NCBI GenBank assembly: GCA_012728295.1
Contig: JAAYFJ010000057.1
Coordinates: forward strand, 1-64,000
Direction: 5' to 3'
DNA from: Tissierellia bacterium
GTDB lineage: Bacteria; Bacillota; Clostridia; Tissierellales; Peptoniphilaceae
Length of the DNA stretch: 64,000 nucleotides
This document shows positions 1 to 8,808 of this stretch, one piece after another. The notes under the pieces were generated by a model. That model worked only from the letters and a program-made list of their open reading frames with translations, ran no database searches and had not been told where the DNA came from. The number at the start of each line of letters is the position of its first letter. The first letter of the stretch is position 1. Made by a program: the position numbers and the translations under genes.

Positions 1-408
1 GAAAGCTCTATGGAACTGGATGTAATCTGGTCAACGGAAGAGTACAATGGAGAATTACCAGGAGAGCAAGAATTTATTGGAAGCTATAATCTTCCTGAAG
101 ATATAGTAGGCGACAAGCCTGAAGTGAAGATAACAATAAAAGTACTGGAAAAAGAAAAGCCCACAGTTGTATCAGTGGAGCAACCATTGCCAATAGAAGT
201 GGAGTATGGAACGGCTATAGAAAATATAGCACTTCCTAAAAAAATAATAGCAAAACTATCAAATGAAAGCTCTATGGAACTGGATGTAATCTGGTCAACG
301 GAAGAGTACAATGGAGAATTACCAGGAGAGCAAGAATTTATCGGTAGCTATAATCTTCCTGAGGATGTAGTAGGCGACAAGCCTGAAGTGAAGATAATAA
401 TAAAAGTA
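1..408 (+). repeat. Tandem 264-bp direct repeat inside the surface-protein gene
   Basis: Bases 1-144 recur at 265-408 with only a handful of differences, a period of 264 bp (88 codons). The array may continue upstream of the window. Such near-identical coding repeats can expand or contract by recombination. Confidence 0.9.
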
Positions 409-1308
409 TCGGAGGATGAAGAGCATAATACAGCAAACGTAACTTTTATGTGGATGCAGCCGGGAATGGACAATGTAATCGTAAAAGCGGATATTAAAGG
501 ACGAGTCATTCCACCTGAAATTAACTTTTTGGATGGTTATAGATTTGCTGGTTGGTATAGAAATATAAATTATTTTGGAGATGAAATCGATTTCAAATCT
601 GAGGTGTTTATTTCAGATACAGTGGTATATGCAAAATGGATTAAAATAGAAAGCGAGAAACCTGTCATAGAAGAACCGGAATCACAAGGTGGTTTCTGGT
701 TGTTATTCTCAGGTATTGGACAGTCATCAACGTCTGGTGGAGACAATAAACCTGAACAAGAACTGAGCGTAACGGAAAGAGTAAAAGATATTAACGGACA
801 TTGGGCAGAGTTCGCAATAAGAGCTGTGGTAAGAAAAGGCCTGATGGATGTGGAGAAAGACGAATTTAAACCTAATGTCGCGACTTCTAGAATGGAAATC
901 ATAATGGGGTTGGCAAAGTTAAACAAAGTAGAACTAAATATTAATACAGGAAAAGTATTTAAAGATATTAAAGAAAATTCAGCAGAAGCAGCAGCTATTC
1001 AGTGGGCTGTGAATAGTAACATAGTAGATGGCTATGAAGATGGAACCTTCCATCCAAACAAAGCTGTTTCTAGGGAAGAAATGGCTAAGATATTAGTTCT
1101 ATACGTAGAGCATGTCAAGCATGAAGTTGAATTTGAAGCATCTCCTGGATTTAACGATGAGGATTCAGTTGGAGATTGGGCAAAAGAATATGTAAAAAAA
1201 TCCAGAGAGATGAAGTTGCTAATGGGAAGAGAGGATGGTAGTTTTGATCCTAGTGCAACGTTGACTAAAGGAGAGGTTGCACAGTTAATATATCGTTTGA
1301 TGAAATAA
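1..1308 (+). CDS. S-layer-anchored repeat surface protein, 5'-truncated by the window edge
   Basis: The frame is open from base 1, so this is the C-terminal part of a larger exported protein. In order it shows two nearly identical 88-residue Ig-like repeat units (about residues 1-136), an InlB-type beta-repeat (about 143-205, with GYRFAGWY and ending VVYAKWIK), a short Ser/Gly linker, and three SLH domains (about 257-432) with typical pieces such as INGHWAE and YEDGTFHPNKAVSREE. SLH domains bind pyruvylated secondary cell-wall polymer, so the protein is expected on the outer surface. The ligand or role of the repeats cannot be told. The signal peptide must lie upstream of the window. Domain calls are confident; function is not. 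Confidence 0.85.
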   Translation, partial: ESSMELDVIWSTEEYNGELPGEQEFIGSYNLPEDIVGDKPEVKITIKVLEKEKPTVVSVEQPLPIEVEYGTAIENIALPKKIIAKLSNESSMELDVIWSTEEYNGELPGEQEFIGSYNLPEDVVGDKPEVKIIIKVSEDEEHNTANVTFMWMQPGMDNVIVKADIKGRVIPPEINFLDGYRFAGWYRNINYFGDEIDFKSEVFISDTVVYAKWIKIESEKPVIEEPESQGGFWLLFSGIGQSSTSGGDNKPEQELSVTERVKDINGHWAEFAIRAVVRKGLMDVEKDEFKPNVATSRMEIIMGLAKLNKVELNINTGKVFKDIKENSAEAAAIQWAVNSNIVDGYEDGTFHPNKAVSREEMAKILVLYVEHVKHEVEFEASPGFNDEDSVGDWAKEYVKKSREMKLLMGREDGSFDPSATLTKGEVAQLIYRLMK

Positions 1309-1332
1309 AGACCATAGTTTTTTACAATAAAG

Positions 1333-1365
1333 TAAGGGGTGGGCAGATATAAAGTCCATCCCTTA
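1333..1365 (+). terminator. Possible weak terminator hairpin after the surface-protein gene
   Basis: An 11-nt arm (1333-1343) pairs with 1355-1365 through two G-U wobbles around an 11-nt loop. Only a poor T-rich tail follows, so this is a weak call. The rest of the 280-bp gap to the next gene is AT-rich, with nothing else recognised. Confidence 0.35.
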
Positions 1366-1588
1366 TGTTATGCTTAGGGTCATGGAAAGTGCTATTATTA
1401 TAAGTATAATTTATTAATGTAAGTGATTTTGGAAATAATATAAAATTATTATAGAATACAAAAATTTGGTAGCATATATATACAATTTAGGGTATTAATA
1501 TATACAGGTCTAATTACCTGGAAATTGTGATAATTCGTGACTTATACAATATTTTGTGTTATAGTTTAAACGACGAGGAGGGTTTAAA

Positions 1589-2077
1589 ATGAACAAAAAA
1601 GAGCGTCTTAGCGATGCATTAGAAAGAATAGGTGCAGGCCTGGCTAAAGCGGGAGATCGCATTGCAACGGAAACCCGCCTAATATTGGAAATAAGCCGTC
1701 TGAGACTGAAAATAAAAGATGACCAATATGAATTTCGAAAAATAATGGAGTCCATTGGAAACAGCTATTATAAATCAGATGGAAATATGGATTTAGATGA
1801 GTACTCTGTAAAAAAACAAAAAGCAGATGAATTATTAGATAATATCGAACTACTTCGAAAAGAAGTTGATGATTTAATGGAGGAGCAAAAAAACCCTTCG
1901 AACAATAGCAAACGAGAGGAAGATTTTGAAGACGATGCATATGTACCGCTTAGCAGTGGTTCTGATGGGCCACATGTTGTCGTGGAGGATAAATCTGAAA
2001 AGGCACCTTGCCCTGAATGTGGGCATCTGATGAGCAAATCGTTAGCATATTGCATTAATTGTAGTAGCAAATTATAG
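1589..2077 (+). CDS. Small coiled-coil protein with C-terminal zinc ribbon
   Basis: A 162-residue protein with a GAGGAGG ribosome-binding site eight bases before the ATG. The first ~110 residues are charged and helical, probably coiled coil (repeated Leu/Ile/Lys/Glu heptads around residues 30-60 and 75-105). An acidic linker follows, and the last ~25 residues carry CPECG and CINC, a four-cysteine zinc ribbon of the zinc-ribbon_2 type. It ends 14 bases before the decarboxylase gene, so the two may be co-transcribed. No signal peptide or membrane segment is seen, so it is presumably cytoplasmic. I do not recognise a specific family and assign no function. Confidence 0.8.
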   Translation: MNKKERLSDALERIGAGLAKAGDRIATETRLILEISRLRLKIKDDQYEFRKIMESIGNSYYKSDGNMDLDEYSVKKQKADELLDNIELLRKEVDDLMEEQKNPSNNSKREEDFEDDAYVPLSSGSDGPHVVVEDKSEKAPCPECGHLMSKSLAYCINCSSKL

Positions 2078-2091
2078 TTTGGGGGAATTAT

Positions 2092-3501
2092 ATGAAAACA
2101 CCGGTTTATGATGCATTACTTGCGCTAAAAGAAGAGAATAGTATTTCGTTCCATTTTCCTGGACACAAGGGCCACTTGGCAGGTGTGCCATGGGGAGAAT
2201 TAATGCCTGCAATCGACACTACTGAAACTGAGGGCATGGATAATTTGCTAGAGCCTAAGGGAATAATTAAGCAATCTCAAAAAGAGGCTGCGAAGATTTT
2301 TGGCGCGAAAGAGACATTATATGCAGTAAATGGTTCAACGGGGAGCATTTACATTGCTATGGCTGCATTTACAAAGCCAGGGGACAGGGTTATTGTTCAA
2401 AGAAATTGTCATAAATCAGTATATAATGCAATGGTTTTAAATCGACTTAAGCCTGCATATGTATATCCTAGATATAATGAAGATTATGATTTATTATCGG
2501 GTGTTAGTGCTGAAGACGTCCAATATGCTTTAGATCTTTACCCAGAGGCAAAGGCGTTGATTTTGACGTACCCTAATTACTATGGAGTATGCTGTGATTT
2601 GGAGACAATAGCACATTTAGTACATGAGGCGGGCAAAATATTAATGGTGGACGAGGCACATGGAGCACACTTCACATTTTCTGATACACTTCCTCCTTCA
2701 GCATTAAGCTGTGGTGCCGATATAGTTATTCAAAGCACCCATAAAACTCTACCAAGCTTAACTCAAACGTCCATGATTCATGTGGGTAGCAATAGAATTG
2801 ATTTGAAAAAACTAAGGGATAGGTATCAACTATATACAACCACTTCTCCCTCATATTTATTCACACTTTCTAATGAAATGGCTGTGAAGTATATGGATGA
2901 GGAAGGCAGAAAGATTCTTAAAGAGCAAGAAGTTTTTATTCAAGAGATTATCGAGCAGTTGGATTCCATTGATAGGGTTAGTGTATTTAAGGGAGACCCT
3001 AAGGATGATACTCTATTCTATAAAGATCCTACAAAAATTTTGATGAGCATGAAAGGTGTAATGGGTACGACTTTAAAGAGAGAACTTTGGAGACGTCATA
3101 ATATTCGCTTGGAAATGGCGGACTATTATTACGCATTGGCGCTTACATCTGTGACTACAACAAAAGAAGAGCTACTGGCACTGGTAGATGCTATAAGAGA
3201 TTTAGCCGCGACATTGCCGTTTAAAGAGCTTAACATTAAATCTGTGGAGATGCCAAAGCCTAAAGTTGCTATGATGCCTGCAGAGGCTTATTATGGAAAA
3301 AAAACCTTGGTGTCCTTGGACGATGCCTTGGGAACGATTGCAGCTGCACCTATTATTCCGTATCCACCGGGAGTGCCTTTAGTGGCTACCGGTGAGAGGG
3401 TAACAGAAGAAGTCCTAGATCACCTTCAATTCTTGAGGGAGAATGGGCAAACCATAGTTGGTTTAACAGGCGATGAAGACAATATGGTGGTGGTGGAGTG
3501 A
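2092..3501 (+). CDS. Orn/Lys/Arg decarboxylase family PLP enzyme
   Basis: This 469-residue protein is a fold-type I, PLP-dependent amino-acid decarboxylase of the short Firmicute class (about 480 residues, like B. subtilis SpeA and YaaO). The N-terminus has FHFPGHKG. The PLP-binding region has VDEAHGAH followed by STHKTLPSLTQ, whose Lys should form the Schiff base. The C-terminal domain has PYPPGVP. Which of arginine, lysine or ornithine is decarboxylated cannot be read from the sequence. Placement directly before tmk matches yaaO in Bacillus, so it may be a YaaO orthologue rather than the main arginine decarboxylase. Its stop overlaps the tmk start as TGATG. Confidence 0.9.
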   Translation: MKTPVYDALLALKEENSISFHFPGHKGHLAGVPWGELMPAIDTTETEGMDNLLEPKGIIKQSQKEAAKIFGAKETLYAVNGSTGSIYIAMAAFTKPGDRVIVQRNCHKSVYNAMVLNRLKPAYVYPRYNEDYDLLSGVSAEDVQYALDLYPEAKALILTYPNYYGVCCDLETIAHLVHEAGKILMVDEAHGAHFTFSDTLPPSALSCGADIVIQSTHKTLPSLTQTSMIHVGSNRIDLKKLRDRYQLYTTTSPSYLFTLSNEMAVKYMDEEGRKILKEQEVFIQEIIEQLDSIDRVSVFKGDPKDDTLFYKDPTKILMSMKGVMGTTLKRELWRRHNIRLEMADYYYALALTSVTTTKEELLALVDAIRDLAATLPFKELNIKSVEMPKPKVAMMPAEAYYGKKTLVSLDDALGTIAAAPIIPYPPGVPLVATGERVTEEVLDHLQFLRENGQTIVGLTGDEDNMVVVE

Positions 3502-4115
3502 TGCGAGGTAAGTTCCTTGTGCTGGACGGACCTGACGGATCGGGGAAATCCACAGTAGCAGCAGGAATCGTAGAAAGATATAAAAATGAAAACAAAGAGC
3601 TGATTTCAGTGAGAGAACCTGGTGGAACGAAACTTGGAGAAGCCCTAAGGCATCAGTTGCTAAACGGAGACAATCCACCGACGGCTAAAGCTGAAACACT
3701 TTTATTTGCCGCTGCCCGGGCACAACTGGTGGAAGAAGTCATTATGCCAGCACTAAACGAAGGCAAGGATGTTCTATGTGATAGATTTGTGCTATCAAGC
3801 CTAGCCTATCAAGGGGTTGGCAGAGATTTAGGAGTAGATTCAGTAGCAAATATTAATGCGTTTGCCACTGGAGGACTGTACCCTGATTTGACGATATACC
3901 TTCGCTTGGATCCAAAGGTGGGCTTAAGCAGAAGGTCCAAGACAGGGGCGTTTGATAGAATTGAAGATGAAGGTACTAAGTTTCATTTAAAAGTTGGTAA
4001 TGCCTATGATGAAATTACAAAACTATATCCTGAGCATAATATAATCACCATTGATGGAGCGTTGCCAAAAGGCGAAGTAATGGCAAAGGTATTTGAAGCT
4101 ATAGAGGACCTTTAA
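3501..4115 (+). CDS. tmk: Thymidylate kinase
   Basis: This enzyme phosphorylates dTMP to dTDP with ATP for dTTP synthesis. The 204-residue product has a P-loop GPDGSGKST at residues 10-18, the family REPGGT motif at 38-43, a DRF motif with SLAYQGVGRDLG, and a lid region rich in Arg (RRSKTGAFDRIE). I chose the ATG at 3501, one base overlapping the previous stop, because a GGTGGTGGAG ribosome-binding site lies just before it; a GTG at 3498 is the alternative. Length is normal for the family. It sits in the conserved tmk-darA-holB-ricT order known from Firmicutes. Confidence 0.96.
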   Translation: MRGKFLVLDGPDGSGKSTVAAGIVERYKNENKELISVREPGGTKLGEALRHQLLNGDNPPTAKAETLLFAAARAQLVEEVIMPALNEGKDVLCDRFVLSSLAYQGVGRDLGVDSVANINAFATGGLYPDLTIYLRLDPKVGLSRRSKTGAFDRIEDEGTKFHLKVGNAYDEITKLYPEHNIITIDGALPKGEVMAKVFEAIEDL

Positions 4116-4131
4116 TAGAAGGAGGAGTCTA

Positions 4132-4470
4132 ATGCAAAAACCAAATAAATTAGTAATTGCCATCATTCAAGAGCAAGATGTGCCAATATTAATAGATGAC
4201 CTAATTGAAAAAGGCCACAGGGTTACGAGATTGGCCACCACTGGAGGATTTTTAAAAGCCGGAAATACAACACTTCTAATAGGTGTAAGAGAGGAAGTGG
4301 TGGATGAGGTGTTCTCGATTATTGAAGATAATTGTAGGACTAGAGAGGTTAGGACTACAATGCTTTCGGGCACTGTTCCCGGAGATGCATTTTTGCCATA
4401 TCCAGTTGAAGTGCGCATTGGTGGGGCAACTATTTTCGTATTAGATATAGACGATTTTATACAAATATAG
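4132..4470 (+). CDS. darA: Cyclic-di-AMP receptor DarA/PstA (PII-like)
   Basis: A 112-residue PII-like protein of the DarA (YaaQ, PstA, DUF970) family. Characterised members form trimers and bind c-di-AMP between subunits. The family core is clear: TRLATTGGFLKAGNTTLLIGV-like sequence at about residues 31-51, then a long loop (about 77-96, SGTVPGDAFLPYPVEVR) and the last strand IGGATIFVLDIDDF. A good AGGAGG precedes the ATG. It lies between tmk and a second, shorter paralogue. Its downstream target is unknown in general. Confidence 0.95.
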   Translation: MQKPNKLVIAIIQEQDVPILIDDLIEKGHRVTRLATTGGFLKAGNTTLLIGVREEVVDEVFSIIEDNCRTREVRTTMLSGTVPGDAFLPYPVEVRIGGATIFVLDIDDFIQI

Positions 4471-4480
4471 GAGGACTGGC

Positions 4481-4753
4481 ATGAAGATGATTTTAGCAAT
4501 TATTCAAGACTCTCATGTAAACGTTCTGGCAAAAGCTTTGATGGATAGAGATATTCGTATTACTAGATTAGCCTCAACAGGTGGGTTTTTTAAATCCGGC
4601 AATAGTACATTGCTTATCGGGGTAGAAGATGAGCAAGTTGAAATGGTGAAAAACATAGTAGAAGCTGTTTCCACAAAAGAACGATTGGAAGAAGAAAATG
4701 TACACGCTGTTAATATGTTTATTTTGAATGTTGATTCTTACGAAAGAATTTAA
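4481..4753 (+). CDS. Short DarA/PstA-like paralogue lacking the long loop
   Basis: This 90-residue protein starts 10 bases after darA and is clearly its tandem paralogue: ITRLASTGGFFKSGNSTLLIGV-type core at about residues 26-47 and a matching last strand (VNMFILNVDSYERI). It is about 20 residues shorter because the loop that holds PGDAFLPYP in DarA is replaced by a short charged stretch (STKERLEEENVH). The core around the TGGF and GN residues is kept, so ligand binding is possible, but the signalling surface must differ. It could form homotrimers or mixed trimers with DarA. The family assignment is firm; the role is inference. Confidence 0.85.
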   Translation: MKMILAIIQDSHVNVLAKALMDRDIRITRLASTGGFFKSGNSTLLIGVEDEQVEMVKNIVEAVSTKERLEEENVHAVNMFILNVDSYERI

Positions 4754-4759
4754 TATATT

Positions 4760-5722
4760 ATGGAATTATTATTAGGGCACCGGCGCATTATAGAGAATTT
4801 CACGTTGCGTCTAGAAAAAGGTAGTATGAGCCACTGCTTAATTTTTACAGGACCGGAAGGTATTGGTAAAAAGCAAGTGGCTTGTTGGCTTGCTTATCAT
4901 TGGTTAAGGAATGAGATACCTCAAGATGCCCCGAAATTATCTAACTATTTTCATCCAGATTTATTTGTGTTGGAACCGGATGGAGAGAGCTTTAAAAAAG
5001 CACAAGTAGAAAAGCTTATTGAAGATCTTAGCAAAAAACCTTTTGAGGGATATGCTAGAGCAGTTATCATTGATGATTTTCACAAAGCTACTCCTCAAGC
5101 ACAAAATGCATTATTAAAAACTATGGAAGAACCAGGAGTAAGACAATTATTAATAGGAGTGACCCATAAGGCTGGTCAAATATTACCGACGGTTCAATCT
5201 AGGTCTCAGATTATTTCTTTTAAAGCACCAGGTTTGTCAGATTATTTAGAACACTTTCCAGAGGCTGATATAGGCTCTGTTAAGAGGCTTATACAAGGTC
5301 ATAGGGGAAATGTATCCGCTGTAATCAATGGATTGGAAAAAGGAGATAATAGCAAGGGTGAGATGCTTTTTCGCTGGCTCAGCAATATTGGAAAAGGTAG
5401 GAGAGGTTCAGTTTACCCAGTGATTGAAAAAGTTTCTGAAGATGAGGACCAAGAATTATGGCTACAGTATTTAGCATCCTGGTTTGAAGATTTGATTTCG
5501 TTAAAAGTTGGAGATGAGGAGTCATTAAATCGCCCTGTTTATAAGGAAGCGTTGCAAAAACAGGCAAAAACAATTAAAATGGAAAACATACAAGCTCTCA
5601 CAGAAAAATTGGAGCGGGCCAGCAGAGCATTGCGCTCTCATGTGAACACAGCTACAGTCTGGGAGAATTTGCTTGATGATATACAGGAGGCAATAATAGA
5701 TGATAACAGTGGTGGGGATTAG
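4760..5722 (+). CDS. holB: DNA polymerase III delta' subunit
   Basis: This is a clamp-loader subunit (AAA+ fold) that helps load the beta clamp onto DNA. In its 320 residues it has a P-loop-like GPEGIGKK near residues 31-38, a DDFHKATPQAQNALLKTMEEP segment typical of delta'/gamma subunits, and VQSRSQII in place of the usual SRC motif. No zinc-finger cysteines are present, as in many Firmicute delta' proteins. It starts 7 bases after the DarA paralogue and overlaps ricT by 23 bases. The yaaR gene found in the Bacillus version of this cluster is absent here. Confidence 0.92.
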   Translation: MELLLGHRRIIENFTLRLEKGSMSHCLIFTGPEGIGKKQVACWLAYHWLRNEIPQDAPKLSNYFHPDLFVLEPDGESFKKAQVEKLIEDLSKKPFEGYARAVIIDDFHKATPQAQNALLKTMEEPGVRQLLIGVTHKAGQILPTVQSRSQIISFKAPGLSDYLEHFPEADIGSVKRLIQGHRGNVSAVINGLEKGDNSKGEMLFRWLSNIGKGRRGSVYPVIEKVSEDEDQELWLQYLASWFEDLISLKVGDEESLNRPVYKEALQKQAKTIKMENIQALTEKLERASRALRSHVNTATVWENLLDDIQEAIIDDNSGGD

Positions 5723-6560
5723 ATTTAAACCCAATGGGAAAATATATTATTTTAGTCCGGAAGAGTTAACTTTATCACCGGGAGATAAGGTAGTTGTAAA
5801 TACTGCTAGAGGAGAAGAGCTTGGTACGGTAGTTTTAGGACCAAGAGAGGTTGAGGAATCTGAAATTGTGGCTCCATTAAAGCCAGTTGAAAGAAAAGCG
5901 GAAGAACTCGATGTCTATAACCACGAAGCCAATGCGCTGGAGGCTAAAAGGGCTTTGCAAATCTGTGCAGAGAGAGCAGTGTTTCATGGATTAGAGATGA
6001 ACATCATAGACGCAGAATTTACCTTAGACAGAAAGAAGTTACTACTTTATTTCACTGCGGAAGGTAGAATTGACTTTAGGCAATTAGTTAGGGATTTAGC
6101 TGCGGAATATCGAACTCGTATAGAGTTAAGACAAGTTGGGGTAAGAGATGAGGCTAAAATAGTTGGAGGTTTGGGGAGCTGTGGAAGACCAGTTTGCTGT
6201 AAGATGCACCTAGATGAATTTTGTCCAGTGCATATAAAAATGGCAAAAGATCAAAATATCTCATTAAACCCAACTAAGATTTCAGGTTTGTGTGGTAGAC
6301 TTATGTGTTGCTTAACATATGAATACGAGAATTATGCTCAACTTATAGACTACCTTCCAAATATTGGAGAAATTGTCGAAACTCCCAATGGGAGCGGGCC
6401 AGTAACTTCACTTCAAATAATAAAAGAATTGGTTATGGTTAGGTTGCCAGGACCTCAGGGAGATTTTGTACTAGAGGAGTTTAACATAAAAGACATTGCA
6501 AAAACAGGTAGATATGATAGAAGTTTTGCAAAAAAAGGAATGGATGAAACCATAGAATAA
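5700..6560 (+). CDS. ricT: PSP1-domain protein RicT (YaaT), Fe-S subunit of the Ric complex
   Basis: A 286-residue PSP1 C-terminal-domain protein. In B. subtilis the homologue (YaaT/RicT) acts with RicA and RicF to control RNase Y-dependent mRNA processing and carries Fe-S clusters. The cysteine clusters are visible: SCGRPVCC, then EFCPVH, then GLCGRLMCC. The ATG lies inside holB, preceded by CAGGAGG at 5683-5689, about ten bases upstream, so the two are translationally linked. It is the last gene of the tmk cluster and is followed by a strong terminator. Function in this organism is inferred from the family. Confidence 0.92.
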   Translation: MITVVGIRFKPNGKIYYFSPEELTLSPGDKVVVNTARGEELGTVVLGPREVEESEIVAPLKPVERKAEELDVYNHEANALEAKRALQICAERAVFHGLEMNIIDAEFTLDRKKLLLYFTAEGRIDFRQLVRDLAAEYRTRIELRQVGVRDEAKIVGGLGSCGRPVCCKMHLDEFCPVHIKMAKDQNISLNPTKISGLCGRLMCCLTYEYENYAQLIDYLPNIGEIVETPNGSGPVTSLQIIKELVMVRLPGPQGDFVLEEFNIKDIAKTGRYDRSFAKKGMDETIE

Positions 6561-6564
6561 AAAA

Positions 6565-6595
6565 ATGCTAACTACTAAAGAGTAGTTAGCATTTT
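6565..6595. terminator. Bidirectional intrinsic terminator between ricT and the DUF4349 gene
   Basis: A perfect 12-bp stem (6565-6576 with 6581-6592) and AAAG loop, with a T-run after it on the plus strand and an A-run before it (a T-run on the minus strand). It can serve both convergent genes. Confidence 0.9.
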
Positions 6596-6622
6596 AAATG
6601 TTTAACAGGAAGTTTAAGAGCT

Positions 6623-7597
6623 TTAGGATTGGTTGGTAGTATTACCAGGTCCGTTGTTATCGTTGTTTCTTGGGTAGTTGATTTTATCAACATAGTTTCT
6701 CTTAGCTTTGGAATTTCGTCTGACAAGTACAATTACAATAATAATTATCGCAGCTAATATAATTATAACTGGAAGCAATGCTATTATTACCAAAATAAAG
6801 TTCTGAATAAAATCAACAAATCCAATCCACATGGAAGTAAAGGCATCAGCTATTCTTGTTCCAAAGGGGTCTTTTTTATCTGCTTGGTTAACACTTCCTA
6901 TGGCTGTCTTTTCTGATATTTCCACATAAACTGTGTCCATGGCAACTTTATCATCCATATACCTTAAATTGCCTTTAATATCTTCTATGGACATGATGGT
7001 ATTGGATATTTCACTTTCCACAGAAAGGAGTTTATCCATCTCACCTTGCTGTGTTGCTATTTCTTGCAAGCGAGCTAACTTTGCTTCTAAGACTCTCAAC
7101 CTCACCTCTTGATCGAAATACTGTTTACTAATCTCTTCTGTACTCTTAGATTGATGAGAAATAGAAAAAAGGTTAGCGTCGGACTCAAATAAAGTACTTA
7201 TACCAGTAGAATTTATTTTTGGAATTCTAATGGTAGCAGAATAGAATTGGTTTGAATATTCGCTTCCAAAATTCCTGTCTTCATTAGAAATATATCCCCC
7301 ATTTTCTTCGACGAATTGCTTCAGCTTTTGAATTGAAGCATTAATGTTTTTGGAAACTAAAGAGTAATTATATGTAGATATTATCTTTAGATTAACAGAT
7401 TCTGGGTTAGAGGATTCTCCTATTTCGTTCAGGGACGCATCTTTATTCATATCGGGATTATTCTCTGGTTCTTCATAGTATGGTGCCTCTAGCTGAGCAG
7501 CATCCTTTGGAACGTCACCTTTGCTTGTACCACAACTGACTAAAAGAGATAGCGCAACAAAGAGCATCATGGCTTTATATAGTAATCTTCTTTTCAC
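6623..7597 (-). CDS. DUF4349-domain lipoprotein
   Basis: A 324-residue lipoprotein with a GTG start five bases from an AGGAGGTG site. The signal peptide ends in a lipobox, LLVSC, with Cys at about residue 22. The middle matches the DUF4349 pattern: an extracellular alpha/beta part (YNYSLVSKNINASIQKLKQ, GGYISNED), a coiled-coil segment (about 165-200), and a hydrophobic helix near the C-terminus (about 265-295, Ile/Val-rich) followed by a basic tail. The second membrane segment would place the C-terminus in the cytoplasm. DUF4349 proteins have no settled function. It is a single-gene unit, divergent from the cyclodeaminase gene. Confidence 0.85.
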   Translation of the reverse strand: MKRRLLYKAMMLFVALSLLVSCGTSKGDVPKDAAQLEAPYYEEPENNPDMNKDASLNEIGESSNPESVNLKIISTYNYSLVSKNINASIQKLKQFVEENGGYISNEDRNFGSEYSNQFYSATIRIPKINSTGISTLFESDANLFSISHQSKSTEEISKQYFDQEVRLRVLEAKLARLQEIATQQGEMDKLLSVESEISNTIMSIEDIKGNLRYMDDKVAMDTVYVEISEKTAIGSVNQADKKDPFGTRIADAFTSMWIGFVDFIQNFILVIIALLPVIIILAAIIIIVIVLVRRNSKAKRNYVDKINYPRNNDNNGPGNTTNQS

Positions 7598-7679
7598 TTC
7601 AACACCTCCTAAGGTTTGTATATATTTTGTTACCCATAACAGAATAATTTACGCAACTATCAATATTGTCTTTAAAGCG

Positions 7680-7708
7680 TTGACAGAGGCATATTAAGAG
7701 TATAGAAT
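7680..7708 (+). promoter_or_regulatory. Sigma-A-type promoter for the cyclodeaminase gene
   Basis: TTGACA at 7680-7685, a 17-bp spacer and TAGAAT at 7703-7708. The start codon at 7753 has an AGGAGG six bases before it, giving a leader of about 38 nt. Confidence 0.7.
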
Positions 7709-7752
7709 TTAGAGTAGTATTTGCAGGTAATATTTTGAAAAGGAGGGAAAGG

Positions 7753-8748
7753 ATGTTATTAATATCAAGAAGTGACATAAAAAAAGTATTTACTATGAAA
7801 GATGCCATTGAGGCAGTAAAGTTGGCATTTATGACTTTTTCAGAAGGAAAGAGCGACGTTCCACTACGTACGGTAATCCAGGCACCTAAATATGAGGCAA
7901 CGTTTGTAATTATGCCAGGTTATGCTGCTCAATTGGATACAGCTGCAGTTAAAGTGGTAAATATATTTCCAAAGAATGTGGAATTGGAGAAGAGCACTGC
8001 TCCTGCAGTGGTAACGGTATTTGATGGCACAACAGGTGAACCTGCTGCCATAGTAGATGGAACTTATGTGACTCAATTGAGAACAGGAGCTGCCAGTGGA
8101 GCTGCATTTGAATTATTAGCAAAGAAAGACTGTAAAAAAGGTGCTCTCATTGGAACAGGTGGGCAAGCAGCTTGTCAGTTGGAAGCCATGGTATGTGCTA
8201 AAGATTTGGAAGTTGTAAAAGTTTATAGTAGAAACAAAGAGCGAACACAAGCATTTGCACAACAAATGAACGAGGAATTAAAAGCTTATGGATGTTTGAT
8301 AGAAGCAGCTAATTCTTCTGACGAAGCGATAGAAGATGCGGATATTATTGTTACTGTGACGCCATCAACAAAGCCTGTATTTGATGGAGACAAGTTAAAA
8401 AAAGGTGCAACGGTTAGCTGTGTTGGAGCATATCAGCACCATATGCAAGAACTAGATCCAAAAGCACTGGTGAGAGCCGACAAGATATACTTTGATTCAA
8501 AAGAGGCAGTTCTTTCTGAAGCAGGGGATATAACCATACCACTAAATGAAGGCTTGATTACGGAAGACGACTTCACAGGTGATTTGGGAGATGTAATTTT
8601 AGGCAATATCAAAGGAAGAGAATCAGAAGATGAGATTATTATTTTTGAAACTGTGGGAATTGCAGTTCAAGATCTGATTACTGCTAAAGCGATATTTGAT
8701 ATAGCTAAGGAAAAAGGTATTGGTACAAATTGGGAAGCGGATAATTAA
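7753..8748 (+). CDS. Ornithine cyclodeaminase / mu-crystallin family protein
   Basis: A 331-residue NAD(P)-dependent enzyme of the OCD/mu-crystallin family, whose members include ornithine cyclodeaminase, alanine dehydrogenase and imine reductases. Visible motifs are VVNIFPKN and TGEPAAIVDG in the substrate domain, TQLRTGAASG, then a Rossmann dinucleotide site GTGGQAACQLEAM, and the later VTVTPSTKPVFDG and CVGAYQHHMQELDP. I place the start at the ATG six bases after AGGAGG; a TTG at 7735 is in frame but lies before that site. The exact substrate cannot be told. A tautomerase gene follows 60 bases later and may be co-transcribed. Confidence 0.88.
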   Translation: MLLISRSDIKKVFTMKDAIEAVKLAFMTFSEGKSDVPLRTVIQAPKYEATFVIMPGYAAQLDTAAVKVVNIFPKNVELEKSTAPAVVTVFDGTTGEPAAIVDGTYVTQLRTGAASGAAFELLAKKDCKKGALIGTGGQAACQLEAMVCAKDLEVVKVYSRNKERTQAFAQQMNEELKAYGCLIEAANSSDEAIEDADIIVTVTPSTKPVFDGDKLKKGATVSCVGAYQHHMQELDPKALVRADKIYFDSKEAVLSEAGDITIPLNEGLITEDDFTGDLGDVILGNIKGRESEDEIIIFETVGIAVQDLITAKAIFDIAKEKGIGTNWEADN

Positions 8749-8808
8749 TAATCTGTAGGAAGATGGATTTTGTAAGCAAAGTAATATTTAATAATTAGGA
8801 GGGATAAT

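Noticed and set aside
1309..1588. Possible RNA gene or riboswitch in the gap
   Set aside because: Only a weak hairpin is visible and no conserved riboswitch core could be matched.
4754..4759. Missing yaaR between the DarA genes and holB
   Set aside because: Absence of this gene is a variation in cluster content and not a feature; only six bases separate the two genes.
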